Numbered from the stretch's first letter, positions 26,366-34,813 are shown. The stretch: DNA of 41,717 nt from Kitasatospora sp. MAP5-34 (GCF_029894335.1 NZ_JARXZC010000051.1:1-41717), one strand, 5' to 3'. A program made the numbers and translations. Notes: a model not told the origin generated them from the sequence alone.

Positions 26366-27069
26366 CCGCACTCTCGCTCGCAAGCTCGTCTCTGCGCCGC
26401 AAGTCCGTCCGGCGAGTAGTGGCCGGCGGCGCCGCCGCAGCGGCCGTCGCCGCCTGGTGGGCCTTCGACTCCGCCCCCTACCCGTACGCCCAGCACTGGC
26501 TGCTCGACCTGCCGTTGCCGTTCCTCTCCCTGCCCCGGCTGGACGGCATGCTCCAGCCCAGGCCGGGCGAGCGGATCCTGGAGATCGGTCCCGGCACCGG
26601 GCTGCAGTCCCTGCACGTCGCCCCGCAGCTGGGCACCGACGGCCGGTTGGACATCGTCGACATCCAGCAGGAGATGCTCGACCACGTGATGCGCCGGGCG
26701 GGCGAGAACGGCATCGGCACCATCGTGCCCACCCTGGCCGACGCCCACCACCTGCCCTTCGACGACGCCAGCTTCGACGCCGCGTACCTGGTCACGGCGC
26801 TCGGCGAGATCCCGGATCCGGCCACCACGCTGAGCGAGCTGCGCCGCGTTCTCAAGCCGACCGGCCGACTGGTCGTCGGCGAGTTCTTCGACCGGCACCA
26901 GATCCGCCCGGCTCGCCTGATCGGCCACGCGGCCGAGGCCGGCCTGCATCTCGAGAAGCTCATCGGGCCGCCCTTCTCGTACTACGCGCGGCTGCACCCC
27001 TGCGCCACGGCCCTCCCCGGGCAGCGCCTGGATGCCCAGCAGCCGGTGGCCGCCCCGAGCGCGGGCTGA
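26362..27069 (+). CDS. Membrane-anchored SAM-dependent methyltransferase
   Basis: 235 residues: a basic N-terminus and one TM segment (about 22-37), then a class I methyltransferase domain with ILEIGPGTG (motif I), DIVDIQQEM (motif II), DAAYLVTALGEIPD and LKPTGRLVVGEFF. ATG is absent; GTG 26362 overlaps the preceding stop and has GGAGA upstream. An anchored methyltransferase beside a lipid cassette might act on a membrane-associated lipid or peptide; the substrate is not readable. Confidence 0.88.
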   Translation: MTALSLASSSLRRKSVRRVVAGGAAAAAVAAWWAFDSAPYPYAQHWLLDLPLPFLSLPRLDGMLQPRPGERILEIGPGTGLQSLHVAPQLGTDGRLDIVDIQQEMLDHVMRRAGENGIGTIVPTLADAHHLPFDDASFDAAYLVTALGEIPDPATTLSELRRVLKPTGRLVVGEFFDRHQIRPARLIGHAAEAGLHLEKLIGPPFSYYARLHPCATALPGQRLDAQQPVAAPSAG

Positions 27070-27160
27070 CCAGGCACGCCCCCCAAGTCGACCCCGTGAG
27101 TTCGCGGCCACCCCCGATCCGCGGCTCACGGGGTCCTTCTCCACCTTCGCGGCACTGCGT

Positions 27161-28171
27161 TCAGGCCAGCGTGTCGAGATCGATCCAGCCCCGCAACGCC
27201 GCCACCGCCCCGGCCTGGAAGCGACTGCCCGCCTCCAGGCGCTCCATCAGATTCGCGGTGATCCGGCGCCCGGTCCGCACCGACACCCCGAGCCGGCGGG
27301 CCACCGCCTCGTCGGCGTACCCCCGGGCCAGCAGCGCCAGCACCGCCTGCTCCTGGGTCGTCAGTCCGTGCTCGCTGAGCTCCGGGCGTCGGCCCAGCGG
27401 CAGCGACCCGGCCCACACGTGCTCGAACAGCGCGCAGAGCGAGTTCACCACGCCGGGGCTGTGCAGGAGCAGCGCGCCCGCCGAGCTCACCTCGGGATCG
27501 ACGGGCACCACCGCGATCTTCCGGTCGTACAGAGCCAGCCGGGTCGGCAGAGTCGGCGCGGTACGGACCTGGGCACCGTGTTCCGTGAGCCACCGCGCAT
27601 AGGCCACCGTGACACTGTCGTTCGCGACGCTCTCCAGGTAGACGGTCCGCATCCGAACTCCGCGATCGAGCAAGGTCAGGTCCTGCGGTTTGCTCGCCTC
27701 CATGTTGGCGGCCGACTGCGCCCCCCCTGGGACCAGGGCCATGATCTCGGATTCGCATTCCAGGACCAGCTTCTGGATCCGCAGCCGGATCGAGTCGAGA
27801 CCGGTCAGGACCTCCACATTCGCCTGCTGCCGGGAGCGGTTGTACTGGGTGTACTCGGCGATCAGGTGCTGCACCACGAGCCGCCCAGCGTCGATGGCCT
27901 CCTGCTGTTCTCGCAGGTCCGCCTCCTGGCGGGAGAGCAGGGCCACCAGGCCCACCTCCGGCTCCACGGCGCGCAGCGCCCCGGGGGTCTGCCACGACGG
28001 CCGGACCAGGTTCAGGCTCTCGAGTTGGGCCAGGACCGCCCGGACGCGTTCCTCATCCCAGTGAAGTCCTTGAGCGATGTCCGAGATTCCGGCGGTGGAA
28101 TCCTTCAGCATCTCCTGGTAGACGTCCGTCGCATCGGCGTCCAATCCCAGCAATCCCAGTTTCAACGCCAC
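27161..28171 (-). CDS. TrmB-like/LuxR-type transcriptional regulator
   Basis: 336 residues: an N-terminal winged-helix region of the TrmB type (DISAIAQGL-like: GISDIAQGLHWDEERVRAV), a coiled central part, a ligand-binding-like domain and a C-terminal LuxR helix-turn-helix (LTTQEQAVLALLARGYADEA, RRLGVSVRTGRRITANLMERL). This architecture is common for cluster-linked regulators in Streptomyces. It is a candidate to bind the four AT-rich motifs, with no direct evidence. Start GTG at 28171. It lies opposite the methyltransferase and converges with it. Confidence 0.88.
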   Translation of the reverse strand: MALKLGLLGLDADATDVYQEMLKDSTAGISDIAQGLHWDEERVRAVLAQLESLNLVRPSWQTPGALRAVEPEVGLVALLSRQEADLREQQEAIDAGRLVVQHLIAEYTQYNRSRQQANVEVLTGLDSIRLRIQKLVLECESEIMALVPGGAQSAANMEASKPQDLTLLDRGVRMRTVYLESVANDSVTVAYARWLTEHGAQVRTAPTLPTRLALYDRKIAVVPVDPEVSSAGALLLHSPGVVNSLCALFEHVWAGSLPLGRRPELSEHGLTTQEQAVLALLARGYADEAVARRLGVSVRTGRRITANLMERLEAGSRFQAGAVAALRGWIDLDTLA

Positions 28172-28550
28172 TTCTGCCCATCCCCCGTTCGCGGACCGAT
28201 AGGGTCACCCGACTCTGGGCTCAGCTGCCTCTGCTGCCACCGGTCACTCCATTGAGTACACACGCACCAGCACGCGGCGTACGCACCCAGGCGGTTGATT
28301 CTTACCCGAGCGGGCCTGGAACGAAAGGGGGTGAAGATCATCTTTACTTTGACGTCACACCTCTGACGCGAAAATCGGCCCATCTCACGTGAGGTTAGCG
28401 CCGACGGGCGTTCGCACCCGGGCAGGGGTCTGCGCCCGGTCGGCTGGCCTGGCGCAGCCGACTCGGTCGAGCTGGGAGGGGTTTCCCGGCGTGACCCTGG
28501 TGGACTCCACCCGCCCTTCCCGCCCCCGGCGCACTTCAGAACACCGCCAG
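28172..28550. other. 379-base gap upstream of the regulator gene
   Basis: No gene seen. It holds the regulator's promoter on the minus strand. The perfect palindrome TGACGTCA at 28350-28357 in an AT-richer stretch is the only clear operator-like element; no copy of the shared motif is present. Confidence 0.5.
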
Positions 28551-29282
28551 TCAGAACACCGCCAGGTCGCTGACCTGCGGGATCACCTCGGAAATCCTCC
28601 GGTAGAAGGTCCTGACCACCTGGTCCACACTGGCGATCAGCGCGGCGGCGGCCAGTGCCGCCAGATGCTCCAGGCCCGCGAGGTTGGGCAACGCGATCGC
28701 CTCGCCGACCATCATCACGACCACGGTGACGCCGGTGAACCAGGCCCGGTAGCGCCAGGCGACGCAGAGCACCAGAGCCACTACGGCAGCCGACGGTCCG
28801 GCGTCGCGGACCTGCGCGAACCAGGCCGGCAGATGGAACAGGTGGCCCGAGCCCCGGGCCACCCCGAGCCGGGTGAAGAAAGTCCCGGCCAGCGTCCCGG
28901 CGTACCCGACGAAGAGCGTCATCCGAAGCCCGAGCACCAGCTCGGCGATGCCGAACACGACGAAGACCTGGGCCAACGCCCCCCACACCGGCAGATCCAG
29001 GGCGGGAACGAAGAGCGAGAGCGGCGTGCGGAGCAGGCTGATGTCCATCGGCTGTGCGGCCCGGACCACGCCCGCCCTGCTGACGAACTGCTCACCACCC
29101 GGCAGGTGCTGAGCGATATGGAAGACCAGCACCAGGAATGTCCCCACCACCGTGAACGACATTCCCGCGAGCCGCCTTTCCACCAGCCGGCCCCGCACGT
29201 CGCCAAGTAGCGCCCCCCACTCGGCCTCCACCGCACGCCGGATGATCCCGTTCGCCGGCGCGCCCCCCTGACGCTCTTCCAC
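28551..29282 (-). CDS. Rhomboid-like membrane protein
   Basis: 243 residues from GTG 29282, chosen because GGAAAGG lies just upstream; the frame extends to a TTG at 29360. Six or so TM segments follow a short cytoplasmic helix. The layout (VVGTFLVLVFHIAQ, GIAELVLGLRMTLFVGYAGTLAGTFFTRL) resembles actinobacterial rhomboid-like proteins, but the catalytic GxSG motif reads GTLAG, so protease activity is doubtful. Function unknown; it lies between the regulator and the glycosyltransferase on the same strand. Confidence 0.7.
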   Translation of the reverse strand: MEERQGGAPANGIIRRAVEAEWGALLGDVRGRLVERRLAGMSFTVVGTFLVLVFHIAQHLPGGEQFVSRAGVVRAAQPMDISLLRTPLSLFVPALDLPVWGALAQVFVVFGIAELVLGLRMTLFVGYAGTLAGTFFTRLGVARGSGHLFHLPAWFAQVRDAGPSAAVVALVLCVAWRYRAWFTGVTVVVMMVGEAIALPNLAGLEHLAALAAAALIASVDQVVRTFYRRISEVIPQVSDLAVF

Positions 29283-29465
29283 AATGACCTTTCCGGCCGC
29301 CCTCTTCAAGATCCCCAGAATGTTCCGGAGCAAACAGTAGTCGGGCCACCGCACGAGCAACTCCCCGCTGCGGATGACTTGTTACTCATCCTCAGGGGTG
29401 AGAACCCCCGCCGTTCGGCAGGGCCGTCCAGGCACTGAGCCCCGGGGCGAAACCACCGGCGGCGG

Positions 29466-31034
29466 TCACAAGTGCTTGAGCAGCGGCCAGAGTTGCGACC
29501 ACGGAGTGCGCAGGTCCGAGCAGACCGAAACAGGCATGGGCGGCACCTTCGTGGGCACCGGCTTGGCGATCGGATCGACGAAGTTCACCGCCGTCCGCAG
29601 GTTCCCGCACGCATCGCGCAGCTCCTCGGGCACCTGGCCGACATAGATCACCGTACGCGCGGATTCGGGCGGCGTGCCGAAGTACCAGTAGCCCCGGCTC
29701 GCGCTGTACACCGGCGGCAGCCCGTGCGCCGGGCCGTACCAGTCCAGCACGCCGGCCCGCGAGTAGTCGTCGGTGATCACCACCGCGTCGCGCCGCTGCT
29801 CCACCGGCAGTTGCCGGTAGGTGTCGCCGACCGCCTGGGACAGCCCGGGCCAGTCGAACTCCCGGAGCGGAAGGTAGAAGCGGTCGGCGCCGCCCAGCCA
29901 CTCGACGTCCAGCGGCAGCAGGGCCCGCAGGAAGATCACCAACGAGATCAGCAGGGTCGGCCAGCTCGGCACCCACCGCCACCATCGGGCCGTCCGGCCG
30001 TGCTCGATCTGGACGGCGGCCACCGCCCAGCAGAGCGGATAGAGCCCGCCGAGGTAGTACGGTCGCCCGTCGGTGGCGCAGAGCAGCACGGCCATGGCAA
30101 GCGCCGACCACCCGAGGAAGCGGTACGGGCGCAGCTCGGGCGCCCGCAGCAGCCACCAGACCCCGGAGCAGAGCAGCACGCCACCGACCAGACCGGTCGT
30201 CATCAACACCTGCGGCAGGAACGCCAACTGCCCGCCGTTCTGGGCGACCTCATCGGCGATCGCCGTCCCCATGTCGATCTGCGGCCAGCCGTGCTGAGCC
30301 TGCCAGACCAGGCCGGGCACGGCGCTCACCACGGCGATCGCCGCCCCGGCCCCGACCAGCGGCCGCCGGAAGAGCTCGCGCGGCCCGACCGCGAGCAGCG
30401 CGACCGCCGCAATCCCCCAGAAGATCAGCAACAGGAACTTGTTCTCCAGGGCCACTGCGGTCAGCACCCCGAGAACCAGCCAGAGCCGGTCGTCACGGAC
30501 CCGGACCCAGCGCACCAGCAGCCAGGTCACCGTCGCCCAGACGGACAGGTCGAAGGTGGTGGTCGACAGGTGGTGACTGTTGCTCAGCGCCACTGGCGAA
30601 ACGGCGAAGACGGCCCCGGCGAGCAGTTGTGCCCGCCGCCCGCCGCCGAACTCGCGTGCGGTGAGCGCAGTCATCACCACGGCCAGCGGCACCGCCAGCG
30701 TGGCCGGCAGGCGCAGGACCACCGCCGAACCGGGGAAGGCCGCCTGGCTCAGGTGGGCCAGCAGCGGCATCAGCGGCGGCTGGTCGACGTACCCCCAGTC
30801 GAGATGCTTGGCGGCCGCGAGGTAGTAGAGCTCGTCGCCGGAGTACCGGAAGACACCGCTGGTCACCAGCAGGATCACGGTCAGCACGACGGCCAGTGCC
30901 AACACCGGCCCACGGGCGAACGGCGGAATCGGGTCCGCCGTCCGATGACCGGCCGCCAAGAGCCCGACCGGTCTAGGTCCGTCGAGCGACTCCGGCTCCC
31001 GCACTGCAGCTGTCCTGATCACTGGCGCCTCCAT
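29466..31034 (-). CDS. GT39-type polyprenyl-phosphate-dependent glycosyltransferase
   Basis: 522 residues, about 11-12 TM segments. The first outside loop has SGDELYYLAAAKHLDWGYVD, the Asp-Glu motif of the ArnT/PMT (GT39) superfamily, then QPPLMPLLAHL; the C-terminal part is an outside domain. These enzymes move a sugar from a polyprenyl-phosphate donor outside the membrane. In ramoplanin- and mannopeptimycin-type clusters such enzymes mannosylate the peptide. I used ATG 31034; the frame extends to 31211. A copy of the shared motif about 100 bases upstream links it to the peptide genes. Confidence 0.88.
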   Translation of the reverse strand: MEAPVIRTAAVREPESLDGPRPVGLLAAGHRTADPIPPFARGPVLALAVVLTVILLVTSGVFRYSGDELYYLAAAKHLDWGYVDQPPLMPLLAHLSQAAFPGSAVVLRLPATLAVPLAVVMTALTAREFGGGRRAQLLAGAVFAVSPVALSNSHHLSTTTFDLSVWATVTWLLVRWVRVRDDRLWLVLGVLTAVALENKFLLLIFWGIAAVALLAVGPRELFRRPLVGAGAAIAVVSAVPGLVWQAQHGWPQIDMGTAIADEVAQNGGQLAFLPQVLMTTGLVGGVLLCSGVWWLLRAPELRPYRFLGWSALAMAVLLCATDGRPYYLGGLYPLCWAVAAVQIEHGRTARWWRWVPSWPTLLISLVIFLRALLPLDVEWLGGADRFYLPLREFDWPGLSQAVGDTYRQLPVEQRRDAVVITDDYSRAGVLDWYGPAHGLPPVYSASRGYWYFGTPPESARTVIYVGQVPEELRDACGNLRTAVNFVDPIAKPVPTKVPPMPVSVCSDLRTPWSQLWPLLKHL

Positions 31035-31135
31035 GGCGAACGCCCCCGAGCAGGGCGAAAGGTGTCCCGAGCATTGGGCATCCGACCGGCCACCGATCAC
31101 GGCCCGCCGCGCCGCGCCGAGCCTGCGGCGCCGCC

Positions 31136-31154
31136 ATATATTCACGCCATATCG
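31136..31154 (-). promoter_or_regulatory. Shared AT-rich motif, copy 4 (upstream of GT39 gene)
   Basis: On the minus strand it reads CGATATGGCGTGAATATAT, matching the other copies in ATATGG-N3-GAATATA. It lies about 100 bases before the chosen start at 31034, in the same orientation and at a similar distance as the other copies. It falls within the longer frame to 31211, which argues for the shorter start. Confidence 0.55.
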
Positions 31155-31170
31155 CACCGACACCCCCGGC

Positions 31171-31200
31171 ACCCCTGAGCACCCCTGAGCACCCCTGAGC
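31171..31200 (-). repeat. Three 10-bp tandem repeats upstream of GT39 gene
   Basis: Three perfect units of ACCCCTGAGC (plus strand), directly beyond the shared motif. One turn of helix per unit would suit an operator, but slippage is equally possible. Confidence 0.75.
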
Positions 31201-31337
31201 ACCCGGGACACCTACCCCGCCACCGCACCCACGCCCTCGCCACCCGCCACCCGCCCCCGCCCCCGCCCTCGGATCAGCACCGATCCCGTCCACGGGGTCG
31301 GTGGCAGCCGACACGCATCTGGCACGACCGCCACTAC

Positions 31338-31395
31338 TGGTCCAGTTGACAAGAAGCCCCAGGCCATGACCTGGGGCTTTACCTCTGAGCGGGCG
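31338..31395 (-). repeat. Third, partial copy of the tRNA-Gly-end repeat
   Basis: TGGTCCAG, a terminator stem and GAGCGGGCG match the left parts of the repeats at 35493 and 39899, then similarity stops exactly at the last bases of the tRNA-Gly acceptor. It looks like a site where recombination used only the tRNA end. Confidence 0.6.
31354..31379. terminator. Bidirectional-type hairpin after FAD oxidoreductase gene
   Basis: AAGCCCCAGG (31354-31363) pairs with CCTGGGGCTT (31370-31379) across a 6-base loop, followed by T on the plus side and preceded by A. It lies after the stop of the minus-strand FAD gene and is homologous to the terminators at 35506 and 39913. Confidence 0.8.
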
Positions 31396-31404
31396 GGGAG
31401 CCGG

Positions 31405-32688
31405 TCACGACCCTGGGTGTGACAGGTGCGCGGGTGGCGCAGCCGCCCCGCGATGCTTGATGTTGACGGCCGCAGCCTTGGCCAGTGCCACGGGGTTCAG
31501 GAAATGGAGTGGACCGATCAGGCGGGATGCAAACAGATGCATGTGACGCGCCATCGATTCATCGCGCGCTGCCGCCGAGAACATCAGCCGCTCCCCGGGG
31601 TTGAACGGACGGGCCCTGGCGAAGTCGGCGGCCAGGTACTGGTGACCGCGCAGCCGGCGCCGGTGTCCGCGTGCGTACACCGCGAGCGACCGATCGAGGT
31701 CGCCCCGACCGGTTGCGGCCGAGGCGACCGCCTCTGCCAACCATTGCGCGGACTGCAGAGCCCACCCGCATCCCACTCCCCACAGGGGGTCGCCGGTCAG
31801 GGCGGCGTCGCCGATGAACGCGACGCCCGGTGCGGTCGGCTTGCGGCTGTGCAGCGGGTAGTCGACGGTACCGATGATCTTCGTGACGCGCTCGGCGGAG
31901 TCGATGAGCGGTGCCTCGGGCAGGGCACGGACGAATTCGAGGAAGCTGCCCTCCAGATCGTCCCGGAAGGCCGGCAGCCGCTTCTTGTCCGGGAGCACCG
32001 CGATGACCGTCACCCCGTCGTCGTTGGGAAACGCGTACGCCATGTCGGGCTCGAGGAACCAGGTCTGACCGATCCCGCCGTGCAGCGGAAGGTTGCGGAA
32101 GTGCGCGAGATAGCCGAACCGCGCGTTCTCGTACAGCCGAGCAGGCACCCCGGCGAACTTCGCTACGGCCGAGTCCTTGCCATCGGCGCCGACCACCAGC
32201 CGGGCCCGGATCTCACGCTCGCCCTGTGCTGTCGACGCGCGCACCCCCGAGGTTCGCCCGGCTTCCCGGACCAGCCCGGTCACCTGGTGTCCGAGGAGCA
32301 GGTCGACGCCAGGGGTCTGGGCCGCACGGGACCTGATCAACGGGTCGAGGGTGCTGCGCCGAACGTTGTACGCGTACGGCAGCCCAGGGCCCGCCGGCGC
32401 TGCCCTCGGCTCGATCCATCCCCAACGGGTGTACCAGCGGGCCTCGTTGCGGACGGCTCCCGCCTCCTCGAGCGCGGGGACGAGGCCGAGTTCGTCCAGC
32501 ACCGGGTAGGCGTTGGCCGTGAGGGAGTGGGTGCAGAGCACCTTGTACGCTTCGGGGTCCGAACGGCGTTCCAGCAGTGCGACGCGGACACCGCGTCGAG
32601 CGAGCAGGATCGCCGCGGCGCTGCCGGCGAGGCCGGCTCCGCTGATGACGACGTCGTAGTCGTATCCCGCGCTCTCAGGCTTGGTCAT
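31405..32688 (-). CDS. FAD-dependent oxidoreductase (aromatic hydroxylase/geranylgeranyl-reductase-like)
   Basis: 427 residues. VVISGAGLAGSAAAILLARRG binds the FAD ADP moiety, RLVVGADGKDSAVAKFAG is the DG motif and FIGDAALTGDPLWGVGCGWAL the GD motif of group A flavin monooxygenases and related reductases. RBS GGGAG precedes ATG 32688. The 5' flank of about 110 bases holds no gene. It sits beyond the GT39 gene and a tRNA-end repeat, so it may or may not belong to the peptide cluster. Substrate unknown. Confidence 0.88.
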   Translation of the reverse strand: MTKPESAGYDYDVVISGAGLAGSAAAILLARRGVRVALLERRSDPEAYKVLCTHSLTANAYPVLDELGLVPALEEAGAVRNEARWYTRWGWIEPRAAPAGPGLPYAYNVRRSTLDPLIRSRAAQTPGVDLLLGHQVTGLVREAGRTSGVRASTAQGEREIRARLVVGADGKDSAVAKFAGVPARLYENARFGYLAHFRNLPLHGGIGQTWFLEPDMAYAFPNDDGVTVIAVLPDKKRLPAFRDDLEGSFLEFVRALPEAPLIDSAERVTKIIGTVDYPLHSRKPTAPGVAFIGDAALTGDPLWGVGCGWALQSAQWLAEAVASAATGRGDLDRSLAVYARGHRRRLRGHQYLAADFARARPFNPGERLMFSAAARDESMARHMHLFASRLIGPLHFLNPVALAKAAAVNIKHRGAAAPPAHLSHPGS

Positions 32689-32797
32689 GCGCTGATCGCT
32701 CCCTTCGGGGTGTGGTGCCGTTTGTGGGAGTGGTGCAGTGCCACTGCAGTCAGGACCAGAGCAGTTGTCAAGAGTGGTGGATCGGGTGATGTGTGAT

Positions 32798-32952
32798 CAG
32801 GCTGCGGTGGCCTCTTCCATGCGTTCGATCAGAGCGCCGTTCTCGAACCTCGCGCCGCAGCGGACCAGCGCGACCAAGTAGGCCCCGGTGATCGCCCTCC
32901 GGCGCTCCTGGGATACGCCGCGAGGAGTGGCGCGATACCAACGCGAGAGCCC
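32798..32952 (-). pseudogene. Remnant of an unrecognised gene (C-terminal end)
   Basis: An open stretch of about 51 codons ending in a TGA encodes WYRATPRGVSQERRRAITG... ENGALIERMEEATAA. It has protein-like composition and codon use but no start, and a stop closes it upstream. Probably the tail of a deleted gene; family not recognised. Confidence 0.3.
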
Positions 32953-33008
32953 TCAACTTCCTTCACTACGCCACTGCCTGCGCCGCATGTCGAGCCCGAA
33001 CCAGGGCC

Positions 33009-33377
33009 CTACCGGTCGCGGACGGATTCGCAGCCCTCGATCAAGCCCTCGCCGGCCCAGGCCAGGTCGGCTCCCGACTCGGCTTCAGCCTCGGTGATGA
33101 TGGCGTCGAGCGCGTCGTAGAGCTCTTCGCGCTCAACGGTCTCGATGAATCCGGCGCGCGCGTCGAACTCGTTGAAGGCTTCGCCGAACTGCCCCCCGAG
33201 CTCGGCAAGCCTCGGCGTCAGGACGTCCGCCGAAGCCCCCGAAGCCAGCACAGCCAGCACCGCGCGCCGCGTCGCTCTGTACTGCGCCGGCGCCTTCTTG
33301 TAGATCGCGGCACTGATCTGCTCGCGGCCGTCCCAGTCCCGGATCGGATTGTTCAGGTTCTCGGCGAGCCACTGGGG
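33009..33377 (-). pseudogene. C-terminal remnant of an unrecognised gene, joined to a transposase fragment
   Basis: In a frame different from the transposase fragment, 123 codons read QWLAENLNNPIRDWDGREQI... ASADVLTPRLAELGGQFGEAF and end with TAG. The codons look natural, with no start codon before the join. It seems to be the 3' part of a helical protein gene cut by an IS insertion or deletion; family not recognised. Confidence 0.45.
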
Positions 33378-33555
33378 CTTCCGAGGTGAAGCCGAGCAGG
33401 GCCTGCATCACCGCGAGGGTCACCAGCTCCGCGTCGCCGAGCTGCGGCTTGATCCCGATCTCGGGACGCCGCGGTGCCAGATGCGGCGAGTCCTTCAGCA
33501 GGTCGTCGGTCTTCACGTAGAGTGCGGTCACGAGGGAGTCCAGGTCAGGCGTCAC
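33378..33555 (-). mobile_element. IS982-type transposase N-terminal fragment
   Basis: From ATG 33555, about 59 residues (LDSLVTALYVKTDDLLKDSP, then GDAELVTLAVMQALLGFTSEA) match the start of actinobacterial IS982-family transposases. The frame then breaks near 33378 into unrelated sequence, so the catalytic DDE domain is missing. No inverted repeats were found. Confidence 0.65.
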
Positions 33556-33864
33556 AACCGACCTTTGGACTCCCTCGCTTCATCTCATGCGTGCCAGCGA
33601 GCCCTTGGCATCAATCATCTAGCCGTCGCGCGGGGCCGGACCAACGGACGGGCGCATCCCCGAGATCAACTCCCTGTAGCCTGCTCGTTCGATCGAACAG
33701 TAGCTGATGACGTGATATCAGTACTGGTCTGCTGCGGCAGCAGGAGCCGACCACACAACAGCGCATGGGCTCTTCGAGGGGAAGCGCGTCGGGTCATGAC
33801 AGAACTCATAGGTACGGAGGCGGACTTGAAGAGCGCGATCAATGGTTGAGTCGAAGGAGGAGTC
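33556..33864. other. 309-base gap with no convincing gene
   Basis: Holds small palindromes (TTCGATCGAA, TGATATCA) and, at the 3' end, AAGGAGGAG before the next ATG. No coding or RNA gene recognised. It probably contains the promoter of the DUF3592 gene and IS-flank debris. Confidence 0.4.
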
Positions 33865-34587
33865 ATGACAGGCATGGCCTTTGTGGCGATACCCGGACTG
33901 CTGGTTGTCGCCGGTATCGCCGTGATGGTGTGGGTCGTCCTGAGGATGCGGCGACTGCGAGCCGCCTGGGGGAGCGGGATCACGGCCGAAGGGCGGTGCG
34001 TCGGCGTTTACGTGGTGACGACGGTCAACTCGCGGAGTGGCACCAGCGGCAGCGCTTGGCATCACATCTACGAATTCACTGGCCCCGACGGGGACCTGCG
34101 GCGGTTCAAGGAGGTCAGCGGACCGGCCACCGTCGTGCGCGGCGACCGGGTCGTGATCCGATACCCGGCGGGACGCCCCGAGCAGGCCACCGCCATTCCA
34201 CCCGACGACCAGGCCAAGCAACTACTCATCACCGTGTGCGTACTGGCCCTCCTGACCGTCTTCGTGACGTTCAGTGCCTTCATAGGGCTCAAAGCACACG
34301 ACATGGCAGGTCAGGTGGCAGACAGGAACAAGAGCGAAACCAACCGGAGCCCAGTCCCGCCCGCCGGACAGCCCACCGGCCTTCCGACGCGGCCGCCCTC
34401 GGGACAGCCCACCGGCCTTCCGACGGGGCCGCCCCCTGGCTGGTCCAACACCCTGCCGACCGGGCCGCCCTCCGGATGGTCCAACACCCTGCCGACGGGG
34501 CCGCCCCCTGGCTGGTCCAACACCCTGCCGACGGGGCCGCCCCCTGGCTGGTCCAACACCCTGCCCACTCAGCCGCCCTCCGGTTAA
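33865..34587 (+). CDS. DUF3592-type membrane protein with Pro/Gly/Trp repeats
   Basis: 240 residues: TM segment (about 5-27), an outside or cytoplasmic beta domain of the DUF3592 type (about 35-110; YEFTGPDGDLRRFKEVSGP, GDRVVIRYPAGRPEQA), a second TM segment (about 120-143) and a repetitive tail (about 165-240). AAGGAGGAG 5 bases upstream fixes ATG 33865. The tail is built of four 12-residue units GPPPGWSNTLPT preceded by two related QPTGLPT units. Function unknown. Confidence 0.8.
   Translation: MTGMAFVAIPGLLVVAGIAVMVWVVLRMRRLRAAWGSGITAEGRCVGVYVVTTVNSRSGTSGSAWHHIYEFTGPDGDLRRFKEVSGPATVVRGDRVVIRYPAGRPEQATAIPPDDQAKQLLITVCVLALLTVFVTFSAFIGLKAHDMAGQVADRNKSETNRSPVPPAGQPTGLPTRPPSGQPTGLPTGPPPGWSNTLPTGPPSGWSNTLPTGPPPGWSNTLPTGPPPGWSNTLPTQPPSG
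34423..34566 (+). repeat. Four 36-bp in-frame tandem repeats
   Basis: Four 36-base units, nearly identical, encode GPPPGWSNTLPT. Near-identity at DNA level suggests recent expansion and likely copy-number variation between strains. Confidence 0.9.
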
Positions 34588-34749
34588 GGGGTGGCCCATC
34601 AGATGATGAAAGCCACCAGCATGGTGGTGTCGTAGGGACCCCGACGGGCGGAGGAAGCACCCGGCCAGGCTCGGTGACAGCCCCCTGGCGCCTGGCGGAC
34701 GGCTGCAGCGCCGACGCGCGGGCTTGGGCCCCGTTCCCAGGCTCACACC

Positions 34750-34803
34750 AGAGGCTGTAAATCTGTCGCGCAAGCTACACAGGTTCGAACCCTGCACGCG
34801 CCA
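34750..34803 (+). other. tRNA-Tyr-like 3' fragment (anticodon GTA), probable att remnant
   Basis: AGAGG-CTGTAAA-TCTGT could form a weak anticodon arm with anticodon GTA; ACAGG-TTCGAAC-CCTGC is a T arm, then ACGCGCC and CCA. No matching 5' half (GGCGCGT acceptor strand or D arm) is seen upstream, so this is not a whole tRNA. A tRNA 3' end with its terminator is what site-specific integration into a tRNA gene leaves behind. Confidence 0.55.
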
Positions 34804-34813
34804 CAGGATGTGA

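Noticed and set aside
31034..31211. N-terminal extension of the GT39 gene
   Set aside because: It would cover the shared motif and the 10-bp repeats and encodes an Arg/Gly-rich leader unlike GT39 N-termini.
32888..33097. Plus-strand gene with ALNFLHYATACAA
   Set aside because: Looks protein-like for a short stretch but has no good start or ribosome binding site and overlaps better minus-strand remnants.
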